64,000 nucleotides of DNA from Aliivibrio fischeri (lineage in GTDB: Bacteria; Pseudomonadota; Gammaproteobacteria; Enterobacterales; Vibrionaceae): assembly GCF_009727955.1 (NCBI RefSeq), contig NZ_WOBR01000002.1, forward strand, positions 124,001 to 188,000. Reading direction: 5' to 3'. This document shows positions 38,146 through 49,242 of the stretch, in pieces. The position numbers and the translations under genes were made by a program. How positions within the stretch are numbered: position 1 is the stretch's first letter; each line of letters starts with the position of its first letter. The notes beneath the pieces were generated by a model. That model saw only the letters and a program-made list of their open reading frames with translations. It was not told the DNA's origin and did no database searches.

Positions 38146-38182
38146 AAAAAATCGAAGCTCGTTTATATAAAACGAGCTTCGA
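38146..38182 (-). terminator. Terminator after argG
   Basis: A 13-bp perfect stem (TCGAAGCTCGTTT with its complement, 38152-38164 and 38170-38182) and a 5-base loop run into T6 on the minus strand. It separates argG from argH. Confidence 0.93.
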
Positions 38183-38236
38183 CATAGTGTAAAACAAATT
38201 GTTTAAATCTTGTTCTTAATAAACAATACGCATTAC

Positions 38237-39448
38237 TTATTTGCTATTTAGCGCACGAATACGGCTTGATAACGAGTAAAGACGAATAAAGCCTTCTGCA
38301 TGACTTTGGTCATACACTTCATCAGCACCAAAAGTAGCAAACTCTTCTGAATATAAACTGTTATCAGAACGCTTTTGAATTACCGTCGCATGGCCTTTAT
38401 ACAACTTAATAACGACCTCACCATTCACGTCTTTTGCTAGCTCTTCAGATGCCGCTAAGATAGATTTACATAACGGTGTAAACCAACGACCATCATAAAC
38501 AAGGTGAGAGACTTTAATGCCTAGCTCTTCACGGAATTCAAATGACGTTTTATCTAAAACAAGCTGCTCAACTGCACGTAGCGCTTCATTAATGATCGTG
38601 CCCCCAGGTGTTTCATAACAACCACGAGACTTCATTCCTACCAAACGGTTTTCAACGATATCAATACGACCAACACCGTGCTTTGCCCCTTTCTCATTTA
38701 GGTATACAACCACTTCATAAGGTGTCATCGCTTTACCATCAACCGCAACAACCGCACCCTTTTCTACTTTTAATGAAATCGTTTCTGATTCATTTGGTGC
38801 TTGTTCAGGATCAACCGTCCATGCCCAACAATCGTCATTTGGTGCATTCCATGTTTCTTCTAAAACACCACCTTCCGTTGAGATATGCCATGCATTAGCA
38901 TCACGAGAATAAATCTTAGTAAGAGAAGCTGTACAAGGGATATTACGCTCAGCTAAATAATCTAGGCATTCTTCACGACTCACAAGATCCCACTCACGCC
39001 ACGGAGCAATAATATGAAGATCTGGAGCTAGTGCAGCAAAAGCACCTTCAAAACGAATCTGGTCATTACCTTTACCAGTACAACCATGACAAAGTGCATC
39101 CGCTCCTACATTACGTGCAACTTCAACTTGTGCCTTAGCAATGATAGGGCGTGCCATTGACGTTCCTAGTAAATATTTCCCTTCGTACAAAGCACCTGTT
39201 TTTAGAGTTGGGAAAATATATTCAGAAACCATTTCTTCTTTTAAATCAGCGATGTAACATTCTGTCGCACCCGATGCAATTGCCTTAGCTTCAATACCTT
39301 CAAGCTCTTCTTCGCCTTGACCAACATCCGCAACAAAAGCAATTACTTCACAGTTATAATTTTCTTTTAACCACGGGATGATCACTGAGGTATCTAGGCC
39401 ACCAGAGTATGCGACAACAACCTTGTTTACTTCTACTTTCTTACTCAT
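38237..39448 (-). CDS. argG: Argininosuccinate synthase
   Basis: ArgG joins citrulline and aspartate with ATP. The protein is 403 residues from the ATG at 39448, which has AAGGAG six bases upstream; a longer frame to 39541 would overlap argB and add 31 unrelated residues. The N-type ATP pyrophosphatase P-loop is [10 protein letters not shown] (about 12-21), with [13 protein letters not shown] further on. It is the third gene of argC-argB-argG and ends at a strong terminator. Confidence 0.96.
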   Translation of the reverse strand: MSKKVEVNKVVVAYSGGLDTSVIIPWLKENYNCEVIAFVADVGQGEEELEGIEAKAIASGATECYIADLKEEMVSEYIFPTLKTGALYEGKYLLGTSMARPIIAKAQVEVARNVGADALCHGCTGKGNDQIRFEGAFAALAPDLHIIAPWREWDLVSREECLDYLAERNIPCTASLTKIYSRDANAWHISTEGGVLEETWNAPNDDCWAWTVDPEQAPNESETISLKVEKGAVVAVDGKAMTPYEVVVYLNEKGAKHGVGRIDIVENRLVGMKSRGCYETPGGTIINEALRAVEQLVLDKTSFEFREELGIKVSHLVYDGRWFTPLCKSILAASEELAKDVNGEVVIKLYKGHATVIQKRSDNSLYSEEFATFGADEVYDQSHAEGFIRLYSLSSRIRALNSK

Positions 39449-39503
39449 TCTATTCTCCTTGAACCGCATACTCGCGGCGACTGTATTCTTAAAATCACAT
39501 TGC

Positions 39504-40286
39504 CTATTGAGGCTGAAATTGTGTGCCAATGCTGTTTCCAATAAACAACTCAGCTAATTTTTCTGGTGAACGCCATGAAGCCACTTCTATCGCTCGTCCT
39601 AATTCTTGAGCTGCATCCAGAGCTGCACGCACTTTAACTATCATTCCATCGGTAATAACAGCTTGTTGAATTAACATTTCTGCTTGAGCTGAATCTAAAC
39701 TCTTAATCAACTGTTTTTCAGCATCCAACACTCCGGGAACATCTGACAATAAAACCAAATCAGCATCGAGAGTAGTAGCTACTGCAACCGCTGCTTGATC
39801 AGCATTTACATTCATTAATTCACCATCATTCGTAATACCGATAGAGCTAATAATGGGCGTTACTTGAGTTGCTAAAATCGCCTCTAATACCTTTGCATCA
39901 CCTGCGATTGCCAAACCTACATTACCTAATTCAGGATTTAACTGAGTGATTTTACATAAACCACCATCAGCCAAACTTAGACCAATCGCTTTCACACCAT
40001 TTTTCATCGCTTGGCCTTGTAGCATTTTATTTGCCGTTCCCGCCAACGCACCTGTGATATAGCCAATTTGATCTTTTGGAGTAACTCGTAACCCCTCTTT
40101 TTTTATTGTTTCTAATTGAAGCTTTGCCATAAGCTCATCAACAAGATACCCACCACCATGAACAATAATAAGAGAACGCTTAGCTTGCTGTTGATAGTTT
40201 GAAATTGTTTTAAATAACAGCGTGAGCGTATCAATTGAAGACAATACTGCCCCACCAAGCTTTATAACCAATGGACGTTGATTCAT
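39504..40286 (-). CDS. argB: Acetylglutamate kinase
   Basis: ArgB phosphorylates N-acetylglutamate. The 260-residue amino-acid kinase has KLGGAVL at the N terminus (about 9-15), [11 protein letters not shown] (about 44) and the ATP-site stretch [11 protein letters not shown]. It lies 15 bases after argC and 55 before argG on the same strand. Confidence 0.95.
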   Translation of the reverse strand: MNQRPLVIKLGGAVLSSIDTLTLLFKTISNYQQQAKRSLIIVHGGGYLVDELMAKLQLETIKKEGLRVTPKDQIGYITGALAGTANKMLQGQAMKNGVKAIGLSLADGGLCKITQLNPELGNVGLAIAGDAKVLEAILATQVTPIISSIGITNDGELMNVNADQAAVAVATTLDADLVLLSDVPGVLDAEKQLIKSLDSAQAEMLIQQAVITDGMIVKVRAALDAAQELGRAIEVASWRSPEKLAELFIGNSIGTQFQPQ

Positions 40287-40301
40287 ATTTATTATTCATC
40301 C

Positions 40302-41306
40302 TTAAATCAATGCGGTTAATACCGGAAAACCAAAACGAATATTAATGCACTGCATTGCTTGACTTGATGCACCTTTCAGCAAGTTATCAATAGCAGAAAC
40401 AACGATCAGATGCTCTCCCTGAATCTTCCAACCAATATCGCAAAAAGGCGTTTTCTCTACCGATTGAATCTTGGGCATTTCGTTTCCTAATAAACGCACA
40501 GCAGGGGTTTGGGTATAAGCCGCTTCAAACGCTTCTTGAATTTCTTTTTCTGTCACGCCTTTCGCTAATTTCGTGGTGATTGTCGCTAAAATACCACGCT
40601 TAAAATTACCTAAATGAGGAGTAAAAATCACATCACAACCTAAATGAGCTGCAATTTCAGGTTGGTGACGATGATTAAACACACCATAGGGTTGTAAACT
40701 CACTTCGCAAAAAGCACTGGTTAAACTTGCCTTACGTCCTGCGCCTGTTACTCCACTGGTTGCATTTATAACAGGCCATTGATTCTTATCTAATAATTCA
40801 GATTTAACTAACGGTTTTAGTGCTAATTGTGACGCAGTCGGATAACAACCAGGAACAGCAATCAATTGCGCTTTCGCTATGGCTTCAGCATTCCACTCAG
40901 CTAAACCATAAACCGCTTTATCTAACCACGCTTCATATTGATGTTCAAAACCATAGAACTCACTGTAAAAGCCTTCTTTTTTCACACGAAAGGCACCAGA
41001 TAGATCAAACACTACACAGCCATTTTCTAAAAATGTTGTGGCTAAGTTATGACTGACTTCATGAGCAGTCGCTAACAAAACGACATCACACTCTTTAGCA
41101 ACTTGGTTCACATTAATTAATGGCTGTAATGCTTCATCAACAATTCCTTTTAATGAACCATGCAATTCACTGATCGCTTTTCCTTTATCTAAACTGTTTT
41201 CTGAAACATATAAACCCGATAAAGAAAGATGTGGATGCTTAAATACCATCAGAGCTAATTCAGCTCCTGTGTATCCACTCGCTCCAATAATGGCTGTTTT
41301 CAACAT
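40302..41306 (-). CDS. argC: N-acetyl-gamma-glutamyl-phosphate reductase
   Basis: ArgC reduces acetylglutamyl phosphate to the semialdehyde with NADPH. The 334-residue protein has the Rossmann motif [10 protein letters not shown] (residues 8-17), the catalytic Cys in VPGCYPTAS (about 154) and the His in HRHQPEI. It heads argC-argB-argG and is divergent from argE over a 208-base gap with ArgR boxes. Confidence 0.96.
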   Translation of the reverse strand: MLKTAIIGASGYTGAELALMVFKHPHLSLSGLYVSENSLDKGKAISELHGSLKGIVDEALQPLINVNQVAKECDVVLLATAHEVSHNLATTFLENGCVVFDLSGAFRVKKEGFYSEFYGFEHQYEAWLDKAVYGLAEWNAEAIAKAQLIAVPGCYPTASQLALKPLVKSELLDKNQWPVINATSGVTGAGRKASLTSAFCEVSLQPYGVFNHRHQPEIAAHLGCDVIFTPHLGNFKRGILATITTKLAKGVTEKEIQEAFEAAYTQTPAVRLLGNEMPKIQSVEKTPFCDIGWKIQGEHLIVVSAIDNLLKGASSQAMQCINIRFGFPVLTALI

Positions 41307-41433
41307 AATTCGTCCCTTTTATCTCTTAAATCTTATTGAAGGGAAAAGCCATTCAGGGTAACGTGAGTGTTGCCCATATTGAAGGTATCCTTTCCTTCTC
41401 TCAATTTAGTTATTCACTCAAACTTAACTAAAT

Positions 41434-41468
41434 TGTATTTTTATTCACTTAATGTGATTTAATATGTG
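41434..41468. promoter_or_regulatory. ArgR operator between argC and argE
   Basis: TGTATTTTTATTCA (41434-41447) matches all 12 defined bases of the ARG box TGNATWWWWATNCA. A weaker box, TGATTTAATATGTG (41455-41468, 9 of 12), is exactly 21 bases away centre to centre. The pair is centred about 64 bases upstream of the argE start and can repress both divergent units. Confidence 0.82.
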
Positions 41469-41514
41469 TTTTACAGAATTCTCTCTTTTGTGTCAACAGT
41501 GGATGTATGAATAA

Positions 41515-42651
41515 ATGAAATTTCCGGAATTTAAAGATTATTATCAACAACTCATTTCAACCTCTTCAATAAGCTCGACTGACTCAAGTTGGGATGAAGG
41601 CAATGCAGAAGTCATAAATAAACTTGCACAATGGTGCGAAGATCTTGGGTGTGAAATTGAAATAGAAGAGATTGAAAAGGGTAAACTCAATCTATTAGCA
41701 AAATTAGGCTCTGGTGAGGGTGGGCTATTATTAGCGGGTCATACCGATACCGTTCCATACGACGAAGGACGTTGGAATTATGAACCACACGCATTAACTG
41801 AAGCTAACGACCGATTTTATGGGCTAGGCACCGCTGACATGAAAGGTTTCTTTGCTTTTATTCTAGAAGCAATCAAAAACATTAATTGGAAAGATCAATC
41901 TAAACCTCTATATATTCTAGCAACTTGTGATGAAGAGACCACCATGCTCGGTGCTCGTCACTTTGCATCAAATACTAAGATTCAACCCGATTATTGCATT
42001 ATCGGTGAACCTACCAGTCTAAAACCGATCCGTGGACATAAAGGACATGTTGCTAATGCCATTCGAGTAACAGGTAAATCGGGCCACTCTTCAGATCCCG
42101 CTCATGGTGTGAATGCCTTAGAGATCATGAATGAGATCATGTTCGCACTCATGACATTAAAAAATAAATTAGTTAAGGAATACCATAATCCGGGGTTTTC
42201 TATTCCTTATCCAACCCTTAATCTCGGTCATATCCATGGTGGAGACAGTCCTAACCGTATTTGTGGCTGCTGTGAACTGCATTATGATGTTCGTCCACTA
42301 CCGGGCATAAGTTTAGATGGTCTCGATAATATGCTTCGAGATGCTCTAAAAGAGGTTGAAGCAAAATGGCCGGGACGTATTGATATTACCCCACTTCATG
42401 AACCCATTCCTGGTTATGAATGTAGCGCCGATAGTCCGATAGTAACGAGCACTGCTGACATTTGTGGGCAAGATGTAGAAACCGTAAACTACTGTACTGA
42501 AGCGCCTTTTTTACAAGATCTTTGTCCTACATTAGTACTTGGTCCCGGCTCTATTGAACAAGCTCACCAACCTGATGAGTATCTGGCTTTTTCTTTTATA
42601 GACCCAACCATCAGTGTATTAAGTAAATTAATGTACAAACACTGCTTTTAG
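41515..42651 (+). CDS. argE: Acetylornithine deacetylase
   Basis: ArgE removes the acetyl group from N-acetylornithine in the linear arginine pathway. The 378-residue M20-family metalloenzyme has metal ligands in [11 protein letters not shown] (about 78-84), [10 protein letters not shown], the Glu pair in [11 protein letters not shown] and [15 protein letters not shown], plus a dimerisation insert. Its presence shows that acetyl groups are not recycled by an ArgJ-type enzyme, so an acetylglutamate synthase is needed; the acetyltransferase domain fused to argH may supply it. Confidence 0.94.
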   Translation: MKFPEFKDYYQQLISTSSISSTDSSWDEGNAEVINKLAQWCEDLGCEIEIEEIEKGKLNLLAKLGSGEGGLLLAGHTDTVPYDEGRWNYEPHALTEANDRFYGLGTADMKGFFAFILEAIKNINWKDQSKPLYILATCDEETTMLGARHFASNTKIQPDYCIIGEPTSLKPIRGHKGHVANAIRVTGKSGHSSDPAHGVNALEIMNEIMFALMTLKNKLVKEYHNPGFSIPYPTLNLGHIHGGDSPNRICGCCELHYDVRPLPGISLDGLDNMLRDALKEVEAKWPGRIDITPLHEPIPGYECSADSPIVTSTADICGQDVETVNYCTEAPFLQDLCPTLVLGPGSIEQAHQPDEYLAFSFIDPTISVLSKLMYKHCF

Positions 42652-42670
42652 GCTGAAATAAATTTACAAA

Positions 42671-42757
42671 ACTCGTCAATATGAAAAGTAAGGTTCGATG
42701 ATCTACGGCAAATTAGCGTTCAAAAAACCAACAAATATTCACCAATATTTGACGAGT
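42671..42757. repeat. Nested inverted repeats in the argE-ppc gap
   Basis: ACTCGTCAA (42671-42679) is the exact complement of TTGACGAGT (42749-42757), 69 bases apart. Next to the right copy lies a second palindrome, CAAATATT-CACC-AATATTTG (42732-42751). The right arm coincides with the predicted -35 of ppc, so the repeats may be protein-binding sites or a leader/terminator structure after argE. No T run follows. Confidence 0.5.
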
Positions 42758-42778
42758 AGCCTTAAATTCGGATAGATT
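42749..42778 (+). promoter_or_regulatory. Candidate ppc promoter
   Basis: TTGACG (42749-42754) and TAGATT (42773-42778) with an 18-base spacer resemble a sigma-70 promoter (5 of 6 and 4 of 6). It lies about 50 bases before the ppc start and overlaps an inverted repeat. Confidence 0.45.
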
Positions 42779-42830
42779 GAAGGCAGTAAAAAATCAGGAT
42801 GTAACAAAATTACAAGTATAGGAAGTATGT

Positions 42831-45461
42831 ATGAATGAAAAGTACGCTGCTTTAAAAAGCAATGTCAGCATGTTGGGTCACCTGCTTGGTAACACGATTC
42901 GAGACGCACATGGTGAAGAGCTATTAGCAAAAGTTGAAACCATTCGTAAGCTGTCTAAAACAGCGCGCGCAGGAAGCGACGAAGACCGCAATGCACTGAT
43001 TGAAGAAATTAAAAGCCTTCCAGACGATCAACTGACACCTGTTGCTCGAGCATTCAGCCAATTTCTAAACCTTACCAATATGGCAGAACAATATCATACT
43101 ATCTCACGCCATTGTGAAGCACATGTATGTGAACCTGATGCTATTAGTACCTTATTCTCAAAACTAAGCCAAAGTAACGTAAGTAAGCTAGATACAGCAC
43201 AAGCCGTTCGTGAATTAAATATCGAATTGGTTCTTACTGCACACCCTACTGAAATCGCACGTCGCACCATGATCAACAAGTTGGTTAAAATCAACGAATG
43301 TTTATCAAAACTTGAGCTTGGTGATATCTCTTTTTCTGAGCGAGATAAAACAGAACGTCGTCTAGAACAACTGATTGCTCAAGCATGGCACTCAGACGTT
43401 ATTCGTCAAGAACGTCCAACGCCATTAGATGAAGCTAAATGGGGCTTTGCTGTTGTTGAAAACTCTCTATGGCAAGGTATTCCAGAATTTTTACGTGAAT
43501 TCGACCAACGCCTAGAAGGCCACTTAGGTGAAGGGCTTCCAATCGATGCGCGTCCAGTTCACATGTCATCTTGGATGGGTGGAGACCGTGATGGTAACCC
43601 ATTTGTAACGCACAAAATTACTCGTGAAGTAATGCTTCTTTCACGTTGGAAAGCGGCCGATCTTTACTTAAAAGACATTAATGAGCTAATCAGCGAACTT
43701 TCAATGGTTAAATGTACTGATGAAGTTCGTGAACTGGCAGGGGATCAGCACGAACCTTATCGTGCCATTCTAAAACAACTACGTACATTACTAGGCGATA
43801 CTCTTGAAAGCCTAGATGCACAAATGAAGGGTGAGCTAGTACCAAATAAAGCTATCCTGACTGATGCTGACCAACTTTGGAATCCTCTATACGCATGTTA
43901 TCAATCACTGCATGCTTGTGGCATGGGGATCATCGCTGATGGTTCATTACTGGATACATTACGTCGAGTAAAAGCATTTGGTGCTCACTTAGTTCGTTTA
44001 GATATCCGCCAAGAAAGTACCCGTCACTCAGATGTATTATCTGAACTGACTCGTTACTTAGGCATTGGTGATTATGACCAATGGAGTGAACAAGATAAAA
44101 TTTCATTCCTTGTTAATGAGCTAAGTTCAAAACGTCCTCTTCTTCCACGTAAATGGGAACCGTCTCCAGAAGTTCAAGAAGTTATTGATACTTGTAAAGT
44201 AGTTGCAGAACAATCTAAAGAAGCCTTAGGCTCTTATGTCATTTCAATGGCTCGTACTGCATCTGACGTATTGGCTGTTCATCTATTACTTCAAGAAGCA
44301 GGTTGCCCATTCCGTATGGATGTATGTCCATTATTCGAAACTTTAGACGATTTAAATCGCTCTAAAGAAGTAATGGAACAACTATTCTCTATTGATTGGT
44401 ATCGTGGGTTTATCCAAAACCATCAAATGGTAATGATCGGTTATTCAGATTCAGCTAAAGATGCAGGTGTAATGTCTGCTGGTTGGGCTCAGTACAGTGC
44501 AATGGAAGCGCTTGTTGAAGTCTGTGAGAAAGAAAGCATCGAACTGACTCTTTTCCATGGTCGTGGCGGTACTATCGGTCGTGGCGGTGCACCAGCGCAC
44601 GCAGCACTCTTATCTCAACCACCTAAGAGCTTAAAAGGTGGTCTACGAGTAACAGAGCAAGGTGAAATGATCCGATTCAAACTGGGTCTTCCAGAGGTAG
44701 CAGTAAACAGCTTTAATTTGTATGCAAGTGCAATTCTTGAAGCGAACCTTCTTCCACCACCGGAACCAAAACAAGAATGGCGCGACTTAATGGAAGTGCT
44801 ATCTGAAGTATCGTGTGAAGCTTACCGTAACGTCGTTCGTGGCGAAAAAGACTTTGTACCTTACTTCCGTGCAGCAACACCAGAACTAGAGCTAGGTAAA
44901 CTTCCTCTCGGTTCTCGTCCAGCAAAACGTAATCCAAATGGTGGCGTTGAAAGTTTACGTGCTATTCCATGGATTTTCTCATGGAGTCAAAACCGCCTAG
45001 TGCTTCCTGCATGGTTAGGAGCAGGTGAAGCGATTCAATATTCAATTGATAAGGGTCACCAAGAACTATTAGAAGAGATGTGTCGTGAATGGCCATTCTT
45101 CTCAACACGCCTTGGTATGCTTGAAATGGTTTACACTAAATGTAATCCACAGATGTCTGAATACTACGATCAACGTTTAACTGATAAGTCTCTATGGCCA
45201 TTAGGCGAGCGTCTACGTAATCAACTACAGACAGATATCAAAGCGGTACTAAATGTAGAAAACAATGACCACTTGATGGAACGTGACCCATGGGGTTCTG
45301 AATCCATTCGTCTACGTAATATCTATGTTGATCCACTAAATATGCTACAAGCAGAGCTTCTATTCCGTACTCGTCAACAAGAAGAGACGTCACCAGAGCT
45401 TGAAGAAGCGCTTATGGTGACGATAGCGGGTATTGCAGCAGGTATGCGTAACACGGGTTAA
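42831..45461 (+). CDS. ppc: Phosphoenolpyruvate carboxylase
   Basis: Ppc carboxylates PEP to oxaloacetate, refilling the TCA cycle. The 876-residue protein has the catalytic His region [13 protein letters not shown] (about 133-145), [21 protein letters not shown] (about 541-550), the Arg-rich loop [14 protein letters not shown] and the C-terminal MRNTG end that forms part of the allosteric aspartate site. It stands alone between argE and metF with its own terminator. Confidence 0.97.
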   Translation: MNEKYAALKSNVSMLGHLLGNTIRDAHGEELLAKVETIRKLSKTARAGSDEDRNALIEEIKSLPDDQLTPVARAFSQFLNLTNMAEQYHTISRHCEAHVCEPDAISTLFSKLSQSNVSKLDTAQAVRELNIELVLTAHPTEIARRTMINKLVKINECLSKLELGDISFSERDKTERRLEQLIAQAWHSDVIRQERPTPLDEAKWGFAVVENSLWQGIPEFLREFDQRLEGHLGEGLPIDARPVHMSSWMGGDRDGNPFVTHKITREVMLLSRWKAADLYLKDINELISELSMVKCTDEVRELAGDQHEPYRAILKQLRTLLGDTLESLDAQMKGELVPNKAILTDADQLWNPLYACYQSLHACGMGIIADGSLLDTLRRVKAFGAHLVRLDIRQESTRHSDVLSELTRYLGIGDYDQWSEQDKISFLVNELSSKRPLLPRKWEPSPEVQEVIDTCKVVAEQSKEALGSYVISMARTASDVLAVHLLLQEAGCPFRMDVCPLFETLDDLNRSKEVMEQLFSIDWYRGFIQNHQMVMIGYSDSAKDAGVMSAGWAQYSAMEALVEVCEKESIELTLFHGRGGTIGRGGAPAHAALLSQPPKSLKGGLRVTEQGEMIRFKLGLPEVAVNSFNLYASAILEANLLPPPEPKQEWRDLMEVLSEVSCEAYRNVVRGEKDFVPYFRAATPELELGKLPLGSRPAKRNPNGGVESLRAIPWIFSWSQNRLVLPAWLGAGEAIQYSIDKGHQELLEEMCREWPFFSTRLGMLEMVYTKCNPQMSEYYDQRLTDKSLWPLGERLRNQLQTDIKAVLNVENNDHLMERDPWGSESIRLRNIYVDPLNMLQAELLFRTRQQEETSPELEEALMVTIAGIAAGMRNTG

Positions 45462-45494
45462 CTTATCGCAGATAAAAAGAATCCTTCCTAATTT

Positions 45495-45518
45495 AAGGTC
45501 ACTTCGGTGGCCTTTTTT
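45495..45518 (+). terminator. Terminator after ppc
   Basis: AAGGTCAC pairs with GTGGCCTT (one G-U) around a stable TTCG loop, followed by T6. Confidence 0.93.
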
Positions 45519-45548
45519 ATTTTAGCTTTATCTTTGCCTGCATCAGAA

Positions 45549-45579
45549 ATAAAAAAGCCGCTACCGTGAGCGACTTTTA
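45549..45579 (-). terminator. Terminator after metF
   Basis: On the minus strand AAGTCGCT pairs with AGCGGCTT (one G-U) around a 6-base loop and runs into T6. It lies 20 bases beyond the metF stop, converging with the ppc terminator. Confidence 0.88.
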
Positions 45580-45598
45580 TTATAAGTAATGATAAATG

Positions 45599-46522
<924 letters not shown>

Positions 46523-46556
46523 CTACAAAATCTCATCATCCATGATGACATCATTT

Positions 46557-46572
46557 AGACGTCTATATGTCT
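46557..46572 (-). promoter_or_regulatory. MetJ operator upstream of metF
   Basis: Two adjacent 8-bp met boxes: AGACGTCT (46557-46564, full consensus) and ATATGTCT (46565-46572, 6 of 8). MetJ with S-adenosylmethionine binds tandem met boxes and represses metF in gamma-proteobacteria. The site is about 70 bases upstream of the metF start. Confidence 0.85.
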
Positions 46573-46701
46573 ACAGAATGTATGCAATGGAGTTCAAAGT
46601 CAAGGTTCTGATTATGAATTTTTCTCAAGTTGTAATTGAGCTTTTTTCAAGATGGAAAAAATAAGATGAGGAAGTAGAAAGAGTGGAAGATATTTAAAGA
46701 T

Positions 46702-46732
46702 AAAAAAAACGCTAGCACAAGGCTAGCGTTTT
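46702..46732. terminator. Terminator after rplI
   Basis: An 11-bp perfect stem (AAAACGCTAGC with GCTAGCGTTTT) and a 5-base loop are followed, on the minus strand, by a long T run. It ends the rpsF-priB-rpsR-rplI operon. Confidence 0.92.
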
Positions 46733-46753
46733 AAATCATAAGTTGGCTATTGA

Positions 46754-47203
46754 TTACTCAGCAGCAACAACTTCTAATTTCAATGTAGCAAATACTTCAG
46801 AGTGAAGTTGGATGCTAACTTCGAAAGAACCAGTTGTGCGTAGAGCGCCTTCAGGAAGACGAACTTCGCTTTTCGCGATTTCAACGCCAGCAGCTGTAGC
46901 AGCTTCAGCGATGTCACGAGTACCGATTGAACCGAATAGTTTACCTTCGTCACCAGATTTTGATGCGATTGTAACTTCTAGAGCGTTAACTTTCTCAGCA
47001 CGAGCTTCAGCAGCAGCTAGTTGCTTAGCAACGTTAGCTTCTAGTTCAGCACGACGAGTTTCAAACATCTCTACGTTAGCTTTAGTTGCCATAACAGCCT
47101 TACCTTGTGGGATAAGGAAGTTACGTGCGTAACCAGCTTTAACGTTAACTTGGTCGCCAAGGCTACCTAGGTTACCGATTTTATCAAGTAGAATAACTTG
47201 CAT
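46754..47203 (-). CDS. rplI: 50S ribosomal protein L9
   Basis: L9 is an elongated protein of the large subunit near the L1 stalk. The 149-residue sequence starts [36 protein letters not shown], the L9 signature, followed by the long connecting helix and the C-terminal RNA-binding domain. It is the last gene of the S6 operon, 40 bases after rpsR. Confidence 0.98.
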   Translation of the reverse strand: MQVILLDKIGNLGSLGDQVNVKAGYARNFLIPQGKAVMATKANVEMFETRRAELEANVAKQLAAAEARAEKVNALEVTIASKSGDEGKLFGSIGTRDIAEAATAAGVEIAKSEVRLPEGALRTTGSFEVSIQLHSEVFATLKLEVVAAE

Positions 47204-47243
47204 TATCTTAGTCCTCTATAAACTTAATTAAACAACTAACGAC

Positions 47244-47474
<231 letters not shown>

Positions 47475-47486
47475 CTATCTCCAGAT

Positions 47487-47789
47487 CTAAATTAGTTTAA
47501 TATGCTCAGCATGTAACACTACTCTCGACACACCATTTCGGCCTGTCTGGTATGTGATAAAACCACCTACCGTAACGTTACTGCCTTGAGCTAAATTTGC
47601 AGTTAAAGCTTGTGACCCTTGTCCACTCACTACCACGTTCATTCTGCAATAGACTTGTCGTGATAAGTCAGCTTCCTGTTTAATCGAACGATGCTCAATG
47701 ACAAAATGACAATGAGGTATGCCCGCAGGACTTAGACTTCGAACCGGAGCCTTTGCGATAACACCGCTTAACTCCAATCGATTGGTCAT
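47487..47789 (-). CDS. priB: Primosomal replication protein N, PriB
   Basis: PriB is a small single-stranded-DNA-binding OB-fold protein that helps PriA restart replication. The 100-residue protein starts [35 protein letters not shown] and ends [11 protein letters not shown]. The ATG at 47789 is used; the frame can be read one codon further upstream to a TTG. It lies 8 bases after rpsF in the ribosomal operon, as in enteric bacteria. Confidence 0.95.
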   Translation of the reverse strand: MTNRLELSGVIAKAPVRSLSPAGIPHCHFVIEHRSIKQEADLSRQVYCRMNVVVSGQGSQALTANLAQGSNVTVGGFITYQTGRNGVSRVVLHAEHIKLI

Positions 47790-47797
47790 CAAATCAA

Positions 47798-48178
47798 TTA
47801 CTCAGCAGCAGCTTCTTCAGCGCGTGGTGCAGCGTCTTCACGCTTAGCAGAACGCTCTTCTTTAGCTTTCATCATTACTGATGGCTCAGTGATCGCAGCT
47901 TTTGTACGCATGATCATGTTACGTAGAACAGCATCGTTGTAACGGAATGCAGTTTCTAGTTCATCAATAACAGCTTGCTCAGACTCAACGTTCATAAGAA
48001 CGTAGTGTGCTTTGTGCAGCTTGTTGATTGGGTAAGCCATTTGACGACGACCCCAATCTTCTAGACGGTGGATAGTACCGCCAGCTTCAGTGATTGAACC
48101 AGTGTAACGCTCGATCATGCCAGCAACTTGCTCGCTTTGATCAGGATGCACCATGAATACGATTTCATAATGACGCAT
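47798..48178 (-). CDS. rpsF: 30S ribosomal protein S6
   Basis: S6 binds S18 and the central 16S domain. The 126-residue protein has [26 protein letters not shown] at the N terminus and [15 protein letters not shown]; the C-terminal tail is rich in Glu, Lys and Ala, as in S6 proteins that receive added glutamates. An AAGGAGC ribosome-binding site lies before the ATG. It heads the operon behind an S6:S18-type leader. Confidence 0.97.
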   Translation of the reverse strand: MRHYEIVFMVHPDQSEQVAGMIERYTGSITEAGGTIHRLEDWGRRQMAYPINKLHKAHYVLMNVESEQAVIDELETAFRYNDAVLRNMIMRTKAAITEPSVMMKAKEERSAKREDAAPRAEEAAAE

Positions 48179-48202
48179 TGGTTGCTCCTTACGGATTATT
48201 CA

Positions 48203-48236
48203 GCTTCCACGAACGGCTCGGTCATCCAAGGGAAGC
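48203..48236 (-). ncRNA. S6:S18-binding leader hairpin of the rpsF mRNA
   Basis: On the minus strand, GCTTCC (48231-48236) pairs with GGAAGC (48203-48208) to enclose a CCG-containing loop, followed by CTGAATAATCCGTAAGGAG just before rpsF. The same order, including CCGTTCGTGG and the AATAATCCGTAAGGAGCAA end, occurs in the Escherichia coli rpsF leader known to bind the S6:S18 complex and repress the operon. The match is from memory, not a covariance search. Confidence 0.65.
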
Positions 48237-48276
48237 AAGGAACTAAAAAAAAGACCGAGAATTAAGGACGGCAGAT

Positions 48277-48303
48277 AGTATATAAAAACAGCGCTAGTAG
48301 CAA
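48277..48303 (-). promoter_or_regulatory. Candidate promoter of the rpsF operon
   Basis: On the minus strand TTGCTA (48298-48303) is followed by TATACT (48277-48282) with 15 bases between, or by TACTAT with the standard 17. It lies upstream of the leader hairpin, about 100 bases before rpsF. Confidence 0.55.
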
Positions 48304-48348
48304 GAAAAAGATACTTAAATCACAAAAATATTTTCGTCTTCGCTAAGA

Positions 48349-48380
48349 AAAAAAGAGAATGAAAAAACATCCTCTTTTTT
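48349..48380. terminator. Terminator after rlmB
   Basis: AAAAAGAGAATG (48349-48360 region) pairs with CATCCTCTTTTT (one mismatch) around an A-rich loop; on the minus strand it runs into Ts. It separates rlmB from the rpsF promoter. Confidence 0.75.
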
Positions 48381-48432
48381 GAGCTTATTTCATAATGCTA
48401 ATCAGGTAATTAGCACCTAAATGCCTACTTAT

Positions 48433-49176
48433 TTAGCCTTGTAACGCACGTTGGCGTACAGCTTCAAATAAACAGATACCAGACGCTACAGAAACATTTA
48501 GACTTGATACAGAGCCAGCCATTGGGATTTTAATTAGGTCATCACACGTTTCACGTGTTAAACGACGCATGCCATCCCCTTCAGCGCCCATCACTATCGC
48601 TAAAGGACCAGTTAATTTAGACTGGAATACATCGTGAGTTGCCTCACCAGCAGTCCCAACAAACCATACGCCCTTTTCTTGTAATGCACGCATTGTACGA
48701 GCTAGGTTAGTGACACGCACTAAAGGAACCGTTTCAGCCGCACCACACGCAACTTTGCTTACGGTTGCTGTCATTGAGGCAGATTTATCTTTTGGTACGA
48801 TAACCGCAGCAACACCTGCCGCATCAGCATTACGTAAACATGCACCTAGATTGTGAGGATCAGTCACACCATCAAGAACAAGCAGTAATGGGTTCTCTGT
48901 TTGAGATACGATATCGTCTAAATCATGTTCATTTAGTTGTTTAGCTGGTGTTACACGAGCAATAATTCCTTGGTGATTAGCACCTTTCGCTTTGTCATCC
49001 AACGTTTTACGTGGCAGTTCTTGAATCTTAAAACCCAACTGCGTTAATTCATTCAAGATTGGTAATAAGCGATCGTCTTGACGACCTTTTAATACAAATA
49101 CTTCAATAAAACGGGCAGGATCACGCTCTAGTACTGCTTTGGCTGCGTGGATACCAAAAATATAATCATTACTCAT
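48433..49176 (-). CDS. rlmB: 23S rRNA 2'-O-methyltransferase (Gm2251)
   Basis: RlmB methylates G2251 of 23S rRNA using SAM. The 247-residue SpoU-family protein has an N-terminal RNA-binding domain and the C-terminal knotted domain with [23 protein letters not shown] (motif 1), [13 protein letters not shown] (motif 2) and [24 protein letters not shown] (motif 3). It lies 66 bases after rnr in nsrR-rnr-rlmB. Confidence 0.95.
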   Translation of the reverse strand: MSNDYIFGIHAAKAVLERDPARFIEVFVLKGRQDDRLLPILNELTQLGFKIQELPRKTLDDKAKGANHQGIIARVTPAKQLNEHDLDDIVSQTENPLLLVLDGVTDPHNLGACLRNADAAGVAAVIVPKDKSASMTATVSKVACGAAETVPLVRVTNLARTMRALQEKGVWFVGTAGEATHDVFQSKLTGPLAIVMGAEGDGMRRLTRETCDDLIKIPMAGSVSSLNVSVASGICLFEAVRQRALQG

Positions 49177-49242
49177 GCTGTCGCTTCTTTTCTTTACTTA
49201 TTTGTTTATCTAAATGGGGCTATAACTGCCCCATTATCGAAA

